DNA from: Paraburkholderia sejongensis
GTDB lineage: Bacteria; Pseudomonadota; Gammaproteobacteria; Burkholderiales; Burkholderiaceae
Direction of reading: 5' to 3'
Assembly: GCF_020880815.1 (NCBI RefSeq)
Contig: NZ_JAJITD010000005.1
Location: forward strand, 124,001 to 188,000
DNA: 64,000 nt
Both the position numbers and the translations under genes were made by a program. Numbering within the stretch: the first letter of the stretch is position 1; each line of letters begins with the position of its first letter. Positions 55,734-64,000 of the stretch are shown here, piece by piece. The notes below the pieces were generated by a model. It saw nothing but the letters and a program-made list of their open reading frames with translations. It ran no database searches and was not told the DNA's origin.

Positions 55734-56744
55734 TCAACGCGTCAACGTCACCGCGAGATATGTTGCATACAACGCGCCGCACACCAGCAACGCCCACACC
55801 GGCACGCCCCGTTCGCGCGCGTTGATACGCAGCCACGCGGCGGCAGCCAGCGTGATCATCACGCCGGTCAGCACCTCGATGCGCGGCGTCCACGGCGTCA
55901 GCAAAATGCCGATCGCGGGCAACAGCGTGCCCTGAAACACCATCGCGCCCGTGATGTTGCCGAACGCGAGCGTGTCCTTGCCGCGGCGGATCCACAGGAT
56001 ACTGTTGACCTTCTCGGGCAACTCCGTCGCGATCGGAATGATCAGCAGCGACAGCAGCAGCGGCGACACCTGGAACGCTTCGGACACGCCCCGCACGCCT
56101 TCGATAAAGCCTTCCGCGCCCCACACCAGCAAGCCGACCGCGAGCAGCAGCTGCACGCCGATCGTCGCGAGATTGGTCGGGATGCCCAGGCGCGCGAGAA
56201 ACATCTTGCCGGGCGCCTCGGTGCCATGACCGGCATCGACCAGCCCGCTCGACGCGCGGAACGTCATCACGACATAGGTCACATAGACGCCGACCAGCGC
56301 GATGCTGAACAGCGCGCGCACGATCATCTGCTCGTGTGGCACGTACATCGCGACGGCCGCGAGCGCGAACGCGCACAGGAAGTAGTTCAGATCGCGGGTG
56401 AAGCCGCTGCGCTCCGGCGCGACCCAACCGTTGACGCCGCGTGTGCGCAGCACCGCTAGCGTCATCAGAAACGTCGACAGGGTGGACAGCATCAGCGGCG
56501 CGCCGAGAATCGCGCCGACCCCGATCTCTTCATTGACGGTGCCGCCGGTCCGGCTACCCGCGATCGCGAGCAGCGGCACCAGCGTTTCGGGCAGCGCGGT
56601 GCCGACCGCCGCGAACAGCGAGCCGGTCACGCCTTCGGAGATTTTCAGACGCTCGCCGAGATGTTCGAGCGCATTGGTGAAGAGTTCGGCCGCCACCAGG
56701 ATGACGACCAGCATGATCGCGAGTTCGAGCAGCAGACCGGTCAT
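55734..56744 (-). CDS. CaCA-family cation exchanger (probable Ca2+/Mn2+ exporter)
   Basis: A 336-residue inner-membrane protein with about ten membrane segments and two alpha repeats: VGTALPETLVPLLAIAGS and IIPIATELPEKVNSILWI, both with the acidic residue of the cation-binding site (GTALPE/ATELPE). This is the sodium/calcium exchanger superfamily (YrbG-like). Start ATG 56744 is chosen by the TM1 sequence. A yybP-ykoY (manganese) riboswitch lies in its leader, so manganese may be a substrate. Reverse strand to the neighbouring TPR gene, convergent. Confidence 0.88.
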   Translation of the reverse strand: MTGLLLELAIMLVVILVAAELFTNALEHLGERLKISEGVTGSLFAAVGTALPETLVPLLAIAGSRTGGTVNEEIGVGAILGAPLMLSTLSTFLMTLAVLRTRGVNGWVAPERSGFTRDLNYFLCAFALAAVAMYVPHEQMIVRALFSIALVGVYVTYVVMTFRASSGLVDAGHGTEAPGKMFLARLGIPTNLATIGVQLLLAVGLLVWGAEGFIEGVRGVSEAFQVSPLLLSLLIIPIATELPEKVNSILWIRRGKDTLAFGNITGAMVFQGTLLPAIGILLTPWTPRIEVLTGVMITLAAAAWLRINARERGVPVWALLVCGALYATYLAVTLTR

Positions 56745-57246
56745 GCGGCGCTCCCGGCCGACGCGCGGCAAACACGGCTACTCATCGACACCGTCCGGCG
56801 GGTCGACGCGAAAGCAAAGGGGGAAACGGCTGACGTGCAACGGTGATTCACAGGGCAACTCCGCGGTCGGACGTAGGTGACGAACCATGACGCACCGCCA
56901 CCCGTCCGACCAGAACGAGGCAGTACGTCAATGGTCTCGCCAAACCGACCCGGTCGAACGCGCCATGACCCGCAGGCCAAGTATGTTGACGCGCTCTCCT
57001 TCATGCGATGAAGGAAGGCTACTCCCCAGTGACCGGTGGATTCTAAAGTGACGCGCGGCTTTCAACAAGCTTTAGGGCGGGATTGGGTGATTGCGGAGTG
57101 TTGGGGGAGATAACGTCTGAATCGACGCGATGGCCAGCCTCGCGGGACGCGCAATGCGGATGATCGACCGATCGATGCAAACGGCAATCCGCGCAATCGT
57201 GCAGGGTCGAGAAAAGGGGAAATCTGTTGGGAAGGCTTGATACAGA
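56745..57246. other. Leader region of the exchanger gene
   Basis: About 186 bases between riboswitch and start codon, then the riboswitch, then 210 bp to the tRNA gene. No gene seen. The stretch after the riboswitch should contain its expression platform, but I found no clear terminator. Confidence 0.5.
56930..57036 (-). ncRNA. yybP-ykoY manganese riboswitch
   Basis: Read on the minus strand, the conserved blocks of the yybP-ykoY aptamer occur in order: CACTGGGGAGTAGCC (the GGGGAGUAGC loop), then GTCAACATACTTGGCC (the CAACAUAC loop), then GGCGAGACC closing the basal stem. These loops bind Mn2+ in characterised members. It is upstream of a cation exchanger, a usual target class. Confidence 0.9.
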
Positions 57247-57322
57247 TGGCGCGCCCGGCTGGGATCGAACCAGCAACCCCTGCCTTCGGAGGGCAGTACT
57301 CTATCCATTGAGCTACGGGCGC
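57247..57322 (-). tRNA. tRNA-Arg (anticodon CCG)
   Basis: Minus strand 76-nt cloverleaf: acceptor GCGCCCG/CGGGCGC with discriminator G and encoded CCA, D-arm GCTC/GAGT, anticodon stem CTGCC/GGCAG with loop CTCCGAA (anticodon CCG), T-arm GCTGG-TTCGATC-CCAGC. Confidence 0.98.
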
Positions 57323-57629
57323 TTCAACGCAAAACTGCGTGGACTACGCGAGAGCGCGGCAACCAGAACGGACGCGACGCCAAAGCGAGAGACCGCAAGG
57401 ATACCCGGTTTCGGTCGAAGCGTCCACCGGCCGGCGACCGCCCATCCCCGCAAGCCTTGCACACAGCCCGTCGTCCGCCGCTTCGCTGCGGGTAAACGCC
57501 TGCTGAACAGCCTCCGGAGCCCCCTCGCCGCCGCCGAAATCTTGCGTCTATAATCGTCCGTGCCTGATAAAGAACAAGAAGTTGCCGTCGCGCTGTACCG
57601 CTCACAATTCCCACGGAGACGAGACAAGC
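57323..57629. other. Gap between tRNA-Arg and the cytochrome gene
   Basis: Begins with the tRNA promoter flank whose copy is found at 53480-53530. A TATAAT at 57549-57554 is a good -10 for the cytochrome gene, with a weak -35. No gene seen. Confidence 0.5.
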
Positions 57630-58535
57630 ATGAGCGAAGCACCACACGGAGCCCCGATCAAAACGCCAGCACAGCTCATCGCCGCGGTCATCGCCGGGTT
57701 CGCTGTGCCGATCATCATCATTGTTCTGCTAGCGGTCTACGTCGATAACTCGACCCGCACCGGCGCCGGCACCGACTCCCTCTCCGAAGCCGATGTCGCT
57801 TCGCGGATCCATCCGCTCGCACAGGTCGAAATCCGCGACGCCAACGCGCCGCGCGTCTACAAGAGCGGCGAGGAAGTCTACAAGGCGGTCTGCTCCGCAT
57901 GCCACGCATCGGGTGCGGCGGGCGCGCCGAAATTCACCAATACCGCCGACTGGGCGCCGCGCCTCGCGCAAGGCTTCGACACGCTGCTGCACACCGCGCT
58001 GTCCGGCAAAGGCGCGATGCCGCCGCGCGGCGGCACCAGCCCCGACGACTACAGCGACTTCGAAATCGCCCGCGCGGTCGTCTATATGGCGAACAACTCG
58101 GGCGCGAGCTTTCCCGAGCCAGCCCAGCCGGCGGCCGGCGCGGCCGCGGCACCCGGCGCGGCGGCAGCTTCGGGCCCGGCGGCCGGTGCAGCGGATGCCG
58201 GCGCGGCCCAGCAGGCCGCCGCCGCGGTGGCGGCACTGGCCAGCGTGCCGCAAGCCGCGGCTCCCGCGGCGGCTGCCGCAGGCGGCGCGGACGCGGCGCA
58301 GGCCGGCAAGGCGCTGTATCAGGCGGTCTGTCAGGCCTGTCACGCGGCCGGCGTGCTGAACGCGCCGAAGTTCGGCGACAAGGAAGCCTGGGCGCCGCGT
58401 TTGAAGGAGTCGATGGACACCGTCTACAACTACGCGCTGCACGGCAAGGGCGCGATGCCGCCGAAGGGTGGCTCGAACGCGTCGGACGCGGATGTGAAAG
58501 CCGCCGTCGACTATATGGTCAGCGCGGTGAAGTAA
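57630..58535 (+). CDS. Membrane-anchored dihaem cytochrome c
   Basis: A 301-residue electron-transfer protein: N-terminal membrane anchor (AAVIAGFAVPIIIIVLLAVY), two c-type haem domains with CSACH at residues 88-92 and CQACH at residues 234-238, each followed by GKGAMPP with the axial Met. The domains are duplicates (cytochrome c5 type), joined by an Ala/Pro/Gly-rich linker of about 60 residues. ATG 57630 has GGAGACGAGACAAGC before it; the longer frame starting MPSRC is not supported. Likely delivers electrons to a terminal oxidase. Confidence 0.9.
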   Translation: MSEAPHGAPIKTPAQLIAAVIAGFAVPIIIIVLLAVYVDNSTRTGAGTDSLSEADVASRIHPLAQVEIRDANAPRVYKSGEEVYKAVCSACHASGAAGAPKFTNTADWAPRLAQGFDTLLHTALSGKGAMPPRGGTSPDDYSDFEIARAVVYMANNSGASFPEPAQPAAGAAAAPGAAAASGPAAGAADAGAAQQAAAAVAALASVPQAAAPAAAAAGGADAAQAGKALYQAVCQACHAAGVLNAPKFGDKEAWAPRLKESMDTVYNYALHGKGAMPPKGGSNASDADVKAAVDYMVSAVK

Positions 58536-58580
58536 GTAAAGCGGCTGGCGCTTCGGCCGCCGGTTTCACCCGCCCAATGA

Positions 58581-58620
58581 AAAATCCCTGCAGACGCTCA
58601 CGCACTGCAGGGATTTTTTC
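58581..58620. terminator. Bidirectional terminator between cytochrome c and rep
   Basis: AAAATCCCTGCAG pairs with CTGCAGGGATTTTTT; A-rich and T-rich on the two sides, so it can end both convergent transcripts. Confidence 0.93.
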
Positions 58621-58699
58621 ATGCGCGTTGCGCAGCAGGCGTGACGGACACGCCGCGTCGTAACCTGGGAGCGTCGAGCCGCGCAGCCGCGAGCCCGCA

Positions 58700-60784
58700 T
58701 CAAGCCTTCTGCAACAACGCCTTCAAACTGGCCAACCGGTCCTTCGGCGACATCGGCGCCTCTTCGGCGGTCGGCGGCGGCGCATCGTCGAGCAGCATCT
58801 CATTGATAAACCGCGACGGTTCGCAAACGATCGTCTCCCGCGCACGCTTGCGCTTCTTGCACCAGTTCAGATGCAGGCTGCGCTGCGCACGCGTGATCGC
58901 CACATACATCAGGCGACGCTCTTCCTCGATGCGCGAATCGTCGATCGGTTCGTCGTCGGCGCCGCCGCGGTGCGGCATGATCCCCTCCTCGACGCCGACC
59001 AGGAACACGTGCGGATACTCGAGCCCCTTCGACGCATGCACGGTCGACAACCGCACAGCATCCGGATCTTCCTCGCGGCCTTCGAGCATCGACATCAGCG
59101 CGACGGTCTGGATCAGGCCGAGCAGATTCTTGCCGGTGTCGGCTAGGCCATCGGCGGTGTCGTAGCCGGTCGCATCGCTGCCGGCCTGCGGCTCTTCCTT
59201 GGTGCCCTTGCGTTTGAGCCACTCGATGAACTCCAGCACGTTCTGCCACTTCGCCTGCGCCTGACGTTCGTCGAACGCGTCGTAAAGATACGCCTCGTAA
59301 TGGATCGCCTCCATCAGCTCGTCGAGCAGCGTGCCGGCCGCATCCTTCTCCGCGCGATCGGTCAGCCGCTGCATGAAGTCGCAAAACACGCGCATCGGCT
59401 CGATCTGGCGCGGCGACAGGCGCGCCTCGATACCGCCCATGTAGACCGCCTCGAACAGCGACACCTTCGCCTGCCCCGCGAACGCGCCGAGCGCCTCCAG
59501 CGTGGTATTGCCGATACCGCGGCGCGGCGTGGTGATCGCGCGGATGAACGCGGGGTCGTCGTTGGCGTTGGCGATCAGCCGCAGATACGCGCAGATGTCC
59601 TTGATCTCGGCCTTGTCGAAGAACGACTGGCCGCCCGACAGCACGTACGGAATCCGCTCGCGGCGCAGCACCTGTTCGAAGATGCGCGCCTGGAAATTGC
59701 CGCGATAGAGGATCGCGTAATCGCGGAAATTCGCGCGCCGCTCGAACTTGTGCGCGGACAGCCGGAACACCACCGACTCCGCTTCGTGCTCCTCATCGTT
59801 GCAGCCCGTCACGGTGATCGTGTCGCCCATTCCGTGCTCGGACCACAACTTCTTCTCGAACAGCTTCGGGTTGTTCGCGATCACGTTGTTCGCGGCGGTC
59901 AGGATCCGCACCGTCGAGCGGTAATTCTGTTCGAGCTTGATCAGATGCAGGTGCGGGAAATCCTTGCCGAGCTGGCCGAGGTTCTCCAGCGTCGCGCCGC
60001 GCCAGCCGTAGATCGCCTGATCGTCGTCGCCGACCGCGGTGAACGCCGCGCGCTTGCCGGCCAGCAGCTTCACCAGTTCGTACTGGCACGCGTTGGTGTC
60101 CTGATACTCGTCGATCAGCAGATAGCGCAGCTTGTTCTGCCAGCGGTCGCGCACCTGTTCGTTGCTCGCGAACAGCTCGGCCGGCAGCCGGATCAGATCG
60201 TCGAAATCGACCGCCTGATAAGCATGCAGGGTCGCCACGTAGTTGCGATAGACGATCGCGGCCTGGTGCTCGTCCTCGGTCGATGCGGTCGCGATCGCCT
60301 GCTCCGGCATGATCAGGCCGTTCTTCCACAGCGAGATGATCGATTGAATTTTGCGGATGAAGCCCTTGTCGGTCGAGCCGACCTGCTCCTGGATCATGCC
60401 GAAGCAGTCGTCGGAATCCATGATCGAAAACTGCGGCTTCAGGCCGACGTGCTCCGCCTCCTGGCGCAGGATCTGCACGCCGAGCGAGTGAAAGGTGCAC
60501 ACCGTCAACTGGTTCACCGGCACCTTGCGGCCTTCCTTGCCGGGCGTCGTCAGCGTCTTGCCTTCGAGCAGCTTGCCGACGCGCTCGCGCATTTCCGCGG
60601 CGGCCTTGTTCGTGAACGTGACGGCCGCGATGTGGCGCGGTTCGAAGCCTTTCGCTTCGATCAGATGGGCGATCTTCTGCGTGATCACGCGCGTCTTGCC
60701 GCTGCCAGCGCCGGCGAGCACGAGACAGGGACCGTCGAGATAACGGACCGCTTCACTTTGAGCGGGATTCAGGCCAGCGGACAT
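58700..60784 (-). CDS. rep: Rep, ATP-dependent DNA helicase (UvrD/Rep family)
   Basis: Rep is a 3'-5' helicase that helps replication forks pass obstacles. The 694-residue protein has the superfamily I motifs: Walker A LAGAGSGKTRVITQKI, Ia VTFTNKAAAEMRERV, II LLIDEYQDTN, III AVGDDDQAIYGWRGA, IV-like LEQNYRST, V VRLSTVHASKGLEYPHVFLV and VI EEERRLMYVAITRAQ. The start LNPAQSEAVRYLDGPCLVLA and length fit Rep rather than the longer UvrD. Confidence 0.93.
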   Translation of the reverse strand: MSAGLNPAQSEAVRYLDGPCLVLAGAGSGKTRVITQKIAHLIEAKGFEPRHIAAVTFTNKAAAEMRERVGKLLEGKTLTTPGKEGRKVPVNQLTVCTFHSLGVQILRQEAEHVGLKPQFSIMDSDDCFGMIQEQVGSTDKGFIRKIQSIISLWKNGLIMPEQAIATASTEDEHQAAIVYRNYVATLHAYQAVDFDDLIRLPAELFASNEQVRDRWQNKLRYLLIDEYQDTNACQYELVKLLAGKRAAFTAVGDDDQAIYGWRGATLENLGQLGKDFPHLHLIKLEQNYRSTVRILTAANNVIANNPKLFEKKLWSEHGMGDTITVTGCNDEEHEAESVVFRLSAHKFERRANFRDYAILYRGNFQARIFEQVLRRERIPYVLSGGQSFFDKAEIKDICAYLRLIANANDDPAFIRAITTPRRGIGNTTLEALGAFAGQAKVSLFEAVYMGGIEARLSPRQIEPMRVFCDFMQRLTDRAEKDAAGTLLDELMEAIHYEAYLYDAFDERQAQAKWQNVLEFIEWLKRKGTKEEPQAGSDATGYDTADGLADTGKNLLGLIQTVALMSMLEGREEDPDAVRLSTVHASKGLEYPHVFLVGVEEGIMPHRGGADDEPIDDSRIEEERRLMYVAITRAQRSLHLNWCKKRKRARETIVCEPSRFINEMLLDDAPPPTAEEAPMSPKDRLASLKALLQKA

Positions 60785-61116
60785 CGTGTGTGGATGGGTA
60801 ATACGGTTGAGGACGGTCGTGGCTACCGGCGGGAGGCGCCGGCCCGACAGCCCGGGGACATGCTGCGCGGCGGCGCGGGGCCGAAGTCGCGGTACGCGAT
60901 TCGTCCGGGCGCGTCTTGCGCGAGAGGAGCGATGTTAACACGGTTACCTGCGACGGTTACCCCCACCGCTTACCCGCGCCGGCTCCGTGCCGCTTGCCCA
61001 CGATGGCTCGCGGCACGACTGCGCCCCCAGGTCCATCCCACAAATGCCACAATAACGGCATCGCGCGCCGCCGCCGCGGTGGCAAGGCAGCGCGCCGCTC
61101 CTGCAGGAAGACACGC
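60785..61116. other. Divergent gap between rep and the oxidoreductase gene
   Basis: 332 bp; two near copies of CGGTTACC at 60942-60963 (CACGGTTACCTGCGACGGTTACC) are the only structure noticed. No gene seen. Confidence 0.45.
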
Positions 61117-62166
61117 ATGTCCGCATCGTTAAAGATTGGATTGATGGGCTACGGTTTCGCCGGCGCGACCTTTCACGCACCGGTGATCGAGCATTGCGGA
61201 CGCGCGAGCGTCGCCGCGATCGCCACCAGCCAGACCGAACACGCGCACGCGGATTATCCCCACGCGAAGATCGTCGCCGATCTCGACGCGCTGCTCGCGC
61301 TCGAGGACATCGACTGCATCGTGATCGCGACGCCGAACGACACCCACTTCGACCTCGCGCGCCGCACGCTCGAAGCCGGCAAGCACGTGGTCGTCGACAA
61401 GCCGGTCACGCTGAACGCGGCCGACGCGCACACGCTCGCCAACATCGCGCTCGCGCGCGGCAAGCTGTTCGTGCCGTTTCACAACCGCCGCTGGGATGGC
61501 GACTTCCTGACCGTGCGCGATCTGCTCGCGCGCATCGAGCTCGGACGCGTGACCCACTACGAATCGCATTTCGACCGCTTCCGGCCCGGCGTGCGCCAGC
61601 GCTGGCGCGAGGACGTGACGCGCGGCGGCGGTCTGCTGTTCGACCTCGGCCCGCATCTGATCGACCAGGCGCTCGCGCTGTTCGGGCCGCCGCAAACGGT
61701 GTCGGCGACGGTGCGCGCGCATCGCGACGACGCCAGCGCGCCCGACTACGTGCACATCCAGCTCGGCTACCCGGACTTCGAAGTGATGCTGCACGCGAGT
61801 GCGCTGACCGCGATCCCCGGTCCGCGCTTTGCGATCCACGGCACCCGCGGCAGCTATCTGAAGTACGGACTCGACACCCAGGAAGACCAGCTGAAAGCCG
61901 GTTTGCGCCCCGGCGACGAAGGCTTCGGCGGCGGCAACACAGCCGGGCGCTTGCGCGTGCTGGAAGGCGAGCAGGAAGTCGAGCGCGAACTGCCGACTCG
62001 CGACGGCGACTACGCCGGCTTCTACATCGCATTGGCCGACGCGATCCAGAACGGCATCGCGTTCCCGGTCAGCGCTCAGGACGCGGTCGACGTGATGACG
62101 ATCATCGATCTCGCCGCGCGTAGCTCCGAACAGGGCGTGCGGCTGCCGTTCGAGCGCATCCGCTGA
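61117..62166 (+). CDS. Gfo/Idh/MocA-family oxidoreductase
   Basis: A 349-residue NAD(P)-dependent dehydrogenase: Rossmann start LKIGLMGYGFAGATFHAPVI, CIVIATPNDTHFDLARRTLE, then the family motif GKHVVVDKPVTLNAADAHTL with the catalytic Lys, and the second domain DLGPHLIDQAL. Start 61117 has GGAAGAC upstream; the longer open frame lacks support. Sugar or inositol-type substrates are usual for the family; not identifiable here. Terminator at 62243-62266. Confidence 0.92.
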   Translation: MSASLKIGLMGYGFAGATFHAPVIEHCGRASVAAIATSQTEHAHADYPHAKIVADLDALLALEDIDCIVIATPNDTHFDLARRTLEAGKHVVVDKPVTLNAADAHTLANIALARGKLFVPFHNRRWDGDFLTVRDLLARIELGRVTHYESHFDRFRPGVRQRWREDVTRGGGLLFDLGPHLIDQALALFGPPQTVSATVRAHRDDASAPDYVHIQLGYPDFEVMLHASALTAIPGPRFAIHGTRGSYLKYGLDTQEDQLKAGLRPGDEGFGGGNTAGRLRVLEGEQEVERELPTRDGDYAGFYIALADAIQNGIAFPVSAQDAVDVMTIIDLAARSSEQGVRLPFERIR

Positions 62167-62242
62167 AGGCCGTCGCGGACTCGTGTCCGCGCGCTGCCGC
62201 GCCGTTTTGTGTACCAAAAACGGCGCGGCCCGCCAGGCCAAG

Positions 62243-62266
62243 AAAGCCCGTCCCACCGGGCTTTTC
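62243..62266 (+). terminator. Terminator after the oxidoreductase gene
   Basis: AAAGCCCG-TCCCAC-CGGGCTTT followed by TC; 77 bp after the stop. Confidence 0.85.
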
Positions 62267-62387
62267 TGACATTTCCGAAAGGAACATAACGTTACAAATT
62301 CGGCCGCTGCCGGGTCAGCGAACAGCCGCCATCAGCCGTTGCTACCGACGTAGCTCCACCCAATCGACAACGACTCCGGGAGAATTC

Positions 62388-62738
62388 ATGTCTCGTTTCA
62401 TCCGTGCCCTTGCCGCGTGCGCGCTGCTCACGTCCGTCGCCGCCTGCGTGGTGACACCTCCGCCGCCGGCGCATCCGGGTCCGACCGCCCAACAGATCGC
62501 CGATCAGCGCCTGCGTCAGGTCAATGGCCGCATCGACAGTCTCGCGCGCCGCATCGACAACCACGTGAATCAGGGCTACTACCCGCCGTCGCAAGGCGCG
62601 TCGCTGCATCACCGGCTCGAGACGATCCGCCAGGAAGCGCGCGATATGGCCGCACAGCACGGCGGCGGTCTGACGGCCGAAGAACAGCGGGTGCTGAACC
62701 AGGAACTGGACAACGCGGCTCACGCGATCGGCGAGTGA
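62388..62738 (+). CDS. Small lipoprotein
   Basis: A 116-residue protein with signal and lipobox SVAACVV (Cys near residue 20), a Pro-rich segment (TPPPPAHPGP), and a helical remainder QQIADQRLRQVNGRIDSLAR that ends QELDNAAHAIGE. Not assigned to a named family. Start ATG 62388 follows GGGAGAATTC. Confidence 0.8.
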   Translation: MSRFIRALAACALLTSVAACVVTPPPPAHPGPTAQQIADQRLRQVNGRIDSLARRIDNHVNQGYYPPSQGASLHHRLETIRQEARDMAAQHGGGLTAEEQRVLNQELDNAAHAIGE

Positions 62739-62769
62739 TCGGCTAGTAAGCAAGCGAAGCCGCGACACA

Positions 62770-62802
62770 AGCGCGGGTCCTCACGGTCCCGCGCTTTTTT
62801 TT
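62770..62802 (+). terminator. Terminator after the lipoprotein gene
   Basis: AGCGCGGG, 10-base loop, CCCGCGCT and a run of nine T. Confidence 0.93.
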
Positions 62803-62910
62803 TGGCGTTCGCGCCGCGCCAGGGCCGCGTAACGCCCGCCCCCGCGAACGCCACCGCCTATGCCAGCGCCTTTATTTGACAAGCCCCCGGCCGTCGCGTA
62901 AATTCGCCGC

Positions 62911-63203
62911 ACGCGTCGGGAGAGCGCGCTGGCCGCTGAAAAATCGCAGGCCGCGCCGCCGAAGGGGCACACCCGCAAACTCTCAGGCAAAAGGACCGAC
63001 CGCGTCGAAAAACCCGCTTTCAAGGCGGTTTTTTCGCACTCTGGAGAGCGGCAGTAGCCATCGGCGTCGCACGTCGTGCACCGCTGGCAGGCTGCCCACC
63101 GAAGGGGCGCGCGTTTCACCGTGATGTGACCAAGCAGGCTCGCCCGCGAGCACGCCCCCGTCCCGGCAGCGCAATCTCTCAGGTATCGAGGACAGAGGGG
63201 TCA
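62911..63203 (+). ncRNA. Tandem glycine riboswitch upstream of gcvT
   Basis: Two glycine aptamers are readable. Aptamer I (about 62911-63005) has GTCGGGAGAGC, CCGAAGGGGCA and CTCTCAGGCAAAAGGACCGAC. Aptamer II (about 63038-63200) has CTGGAGAGCGG, CCGAAGGGGCG and CTCTCAGGTATCGAGGACAGAGG. The linker between them is about 33 bases, longer than usual, and contains a hairpin with a T6 run. Confidence 0.93.
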
Positions 63204-63285
63204 TGCACCAGCACACTCGCAGGCACAGCGCCGCGAGGCGTTGCGCCGCATGGCCTTTTTTGTTTCGCGAGACGCCCGAGGCCCC

Positions 63286-64000
63286 ATGACCGAACTCAAA
63301 CACACCCCGCTCAACGCCGCTCACCGCGCGCTCAACGCCCGCATGGTCGATTTCGGCGGCTGGGACATGCCCGTCAACTACGGCTCGCAGATCGAAGAAC
63401 ATCGCGCGGTGCGCACCGACGCCGGCATGTTCGACGTCTCGCACATGTGCGTGGTCGATTTCACCGGCGAGCGCGTGCGCGCGTTCTTCGAATTCGCGCT
63501 GGCCAACAACGTCGCGAAGCTGCAAACGCCGGGCCGCGCGCTCTATTCCTGCATGCTGAACCCGAACGGCGGCGTGATCGACGACCTGATCGTCTATTAC
63601 TTCGCCGAAGACCACTTCCGCGTGGTCGTCAACGCCGGCACCGCGGACAAAGACATCGCGTGGTTCGGCCAGCTCAACGCCGAAGGCGAATACGGACTGA
63701 CGATCACGCCGCGCCGCGATCTGGCGATCGTCGCGGTGCAAGGCCCGAACGCCCGCGAAAAGTTCTGGCAGACCGTGCCGGCCGCGCGCGCCGCGACCGA
63801 AGCGCTGAAGCCGTTCAACGCGGCGCGCGTCGACGGTACGCCGTTCGGCGAGCTGACCGTCGCGCGCACCGGCTACACCGGTGAAGACGGCTTTGAAATC
63901 ATCGTCCCGGCGACCCACGTCGAAGCGCTGTGGAACGCATTGCAGGCACAAGGCGTGCGACCGGCCGGTCTCGGCGCGCGCGATACGCTGCGCCTCGAAG
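63286..64000 (+). CDS. gcvT: GcvT, glycine cleavage system aminomethyltransferase (runs off the window)
   Basis: GcvT (T-protein) moves the one-carbon unit of glycine to tetrahydrofolate. About 238 N-terminal residues are visible: [74 protein letters not shown] and [15 protein letters not shown], all standard. The C-terminus is beyond the window edge. The glycine riboswitch lies 82 bp upstream, which fits control by substrate. Confidence 0.97.
   Translation, partial: MTELKHTPLNAAHRALNARMVDFGGWDMPVNYGSQIEEHRAVRTDAGMFDVSHMCVVDFTGERVRAFFEFALANNVAKLQTPGRALYSCMLNPNGGVIDDLIVYYFAEDHFRVVVNAGTADKDIAWFGQLNAEGEYGLTITPRRDLAIVAVQGPNAREKFWQTVPAARAATEALKPFNAARVDGTPFGELTVARTGYTGEDGFEIIVPATHVEALWNALQAQGVRPAGLGARDTLRLE

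Noticed and set aside
57247..57322. Conventional integrase attachment site at the tRNA-Arg 3' end
   Set aside because: The repeated segment covers the 5' end and promoter flank, and no integrase gene is in the window.

Overview
The window is a 64-kb piece of a high-GC betaproteobacterial chromosome, most likely Burkholderia sensu lato (Burkholderia, Paraburkholderia or Caballeronia). Reasons: flgA/flgM/flgN are divergent from flgB-flgJ; a motAB-che operon lies beside flhDC; fliC-fliD-fliT are nearby; a DUF2844/DUF3443 pair sits inside the flagellar region; and an H-NS protein of the short Burkholderia type is present. Species cannot be fixed from this sequence alone.

Layout. 1-7501 (minus): flgBCDEFGHI and the start of flgJ, the rod, hook and ring genes. 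7720-10358 (plus): flgA, flgM, flgN. 10386-11741: an inserted winged-helix/Fic gene preceded by ten copies of a 9-bp motif spaced by whole helical turns. 11975-19239 (minus): fliA, flhG, flhF and flhA, flhB. 19414-21290: the DUF3443/DUF2844 pair. 21598-33299 (minus): motA, motB, cheY-like, cheA, cheW, MCP, cheR, cheD, cheB, cheY, cheZ, behind a good sigma-28 promoter. 33436-34439: flhDC, the master regulator, with two strong palindromes upstream. 35169-44613: ordinary genes (glycosyltransferase, H-NS, aquaporin Z, phosphatase, HAD hydrolase, sugar kinase, 3-methyladenine glycosylase, ribosomal protein S21, aldo-keto reductase). 44778-48126: sigma-28 promoter, flagellin fliC, cap fliD, chaperone fliT.

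48356-55697 is the accessory part: a 1075-residue TPR/SPINDLY glycosyltransferase with an unrecognised C-terminal domain, a GT9-like protein, a zinc-motif SAM methyltransferase and a second TPR glycosyltransferase. Its position directly after fliCDT suggests flagellin glycosylation. A degraded copy of the 5' end and promoter flank of tRNA-Arg(CCG) lies at the border of the low-GC part. 55734-64000: a cation exchanger under a yybP-ykoY (manganese) riboswitch, tRNA-Arg(CCG), a dihaem cytochrome c, Rep helicase, a Gfo/Idh/MocA oxidoreductase, a small lipoprotein, and a tandem glycine riboswitch in front of gcvT, which runs off the window.

How it works together: FlhDC probably switches on the basal-body/hook genes and fliA; FlgM holds FliA until the hook is complete; FliA then reads the sigma-28 promoters seen before flgM, motA and fliC, giving filament, motor and chemotaxis proteins. 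All functional calls are from reading the translated sequence; no database search was run.
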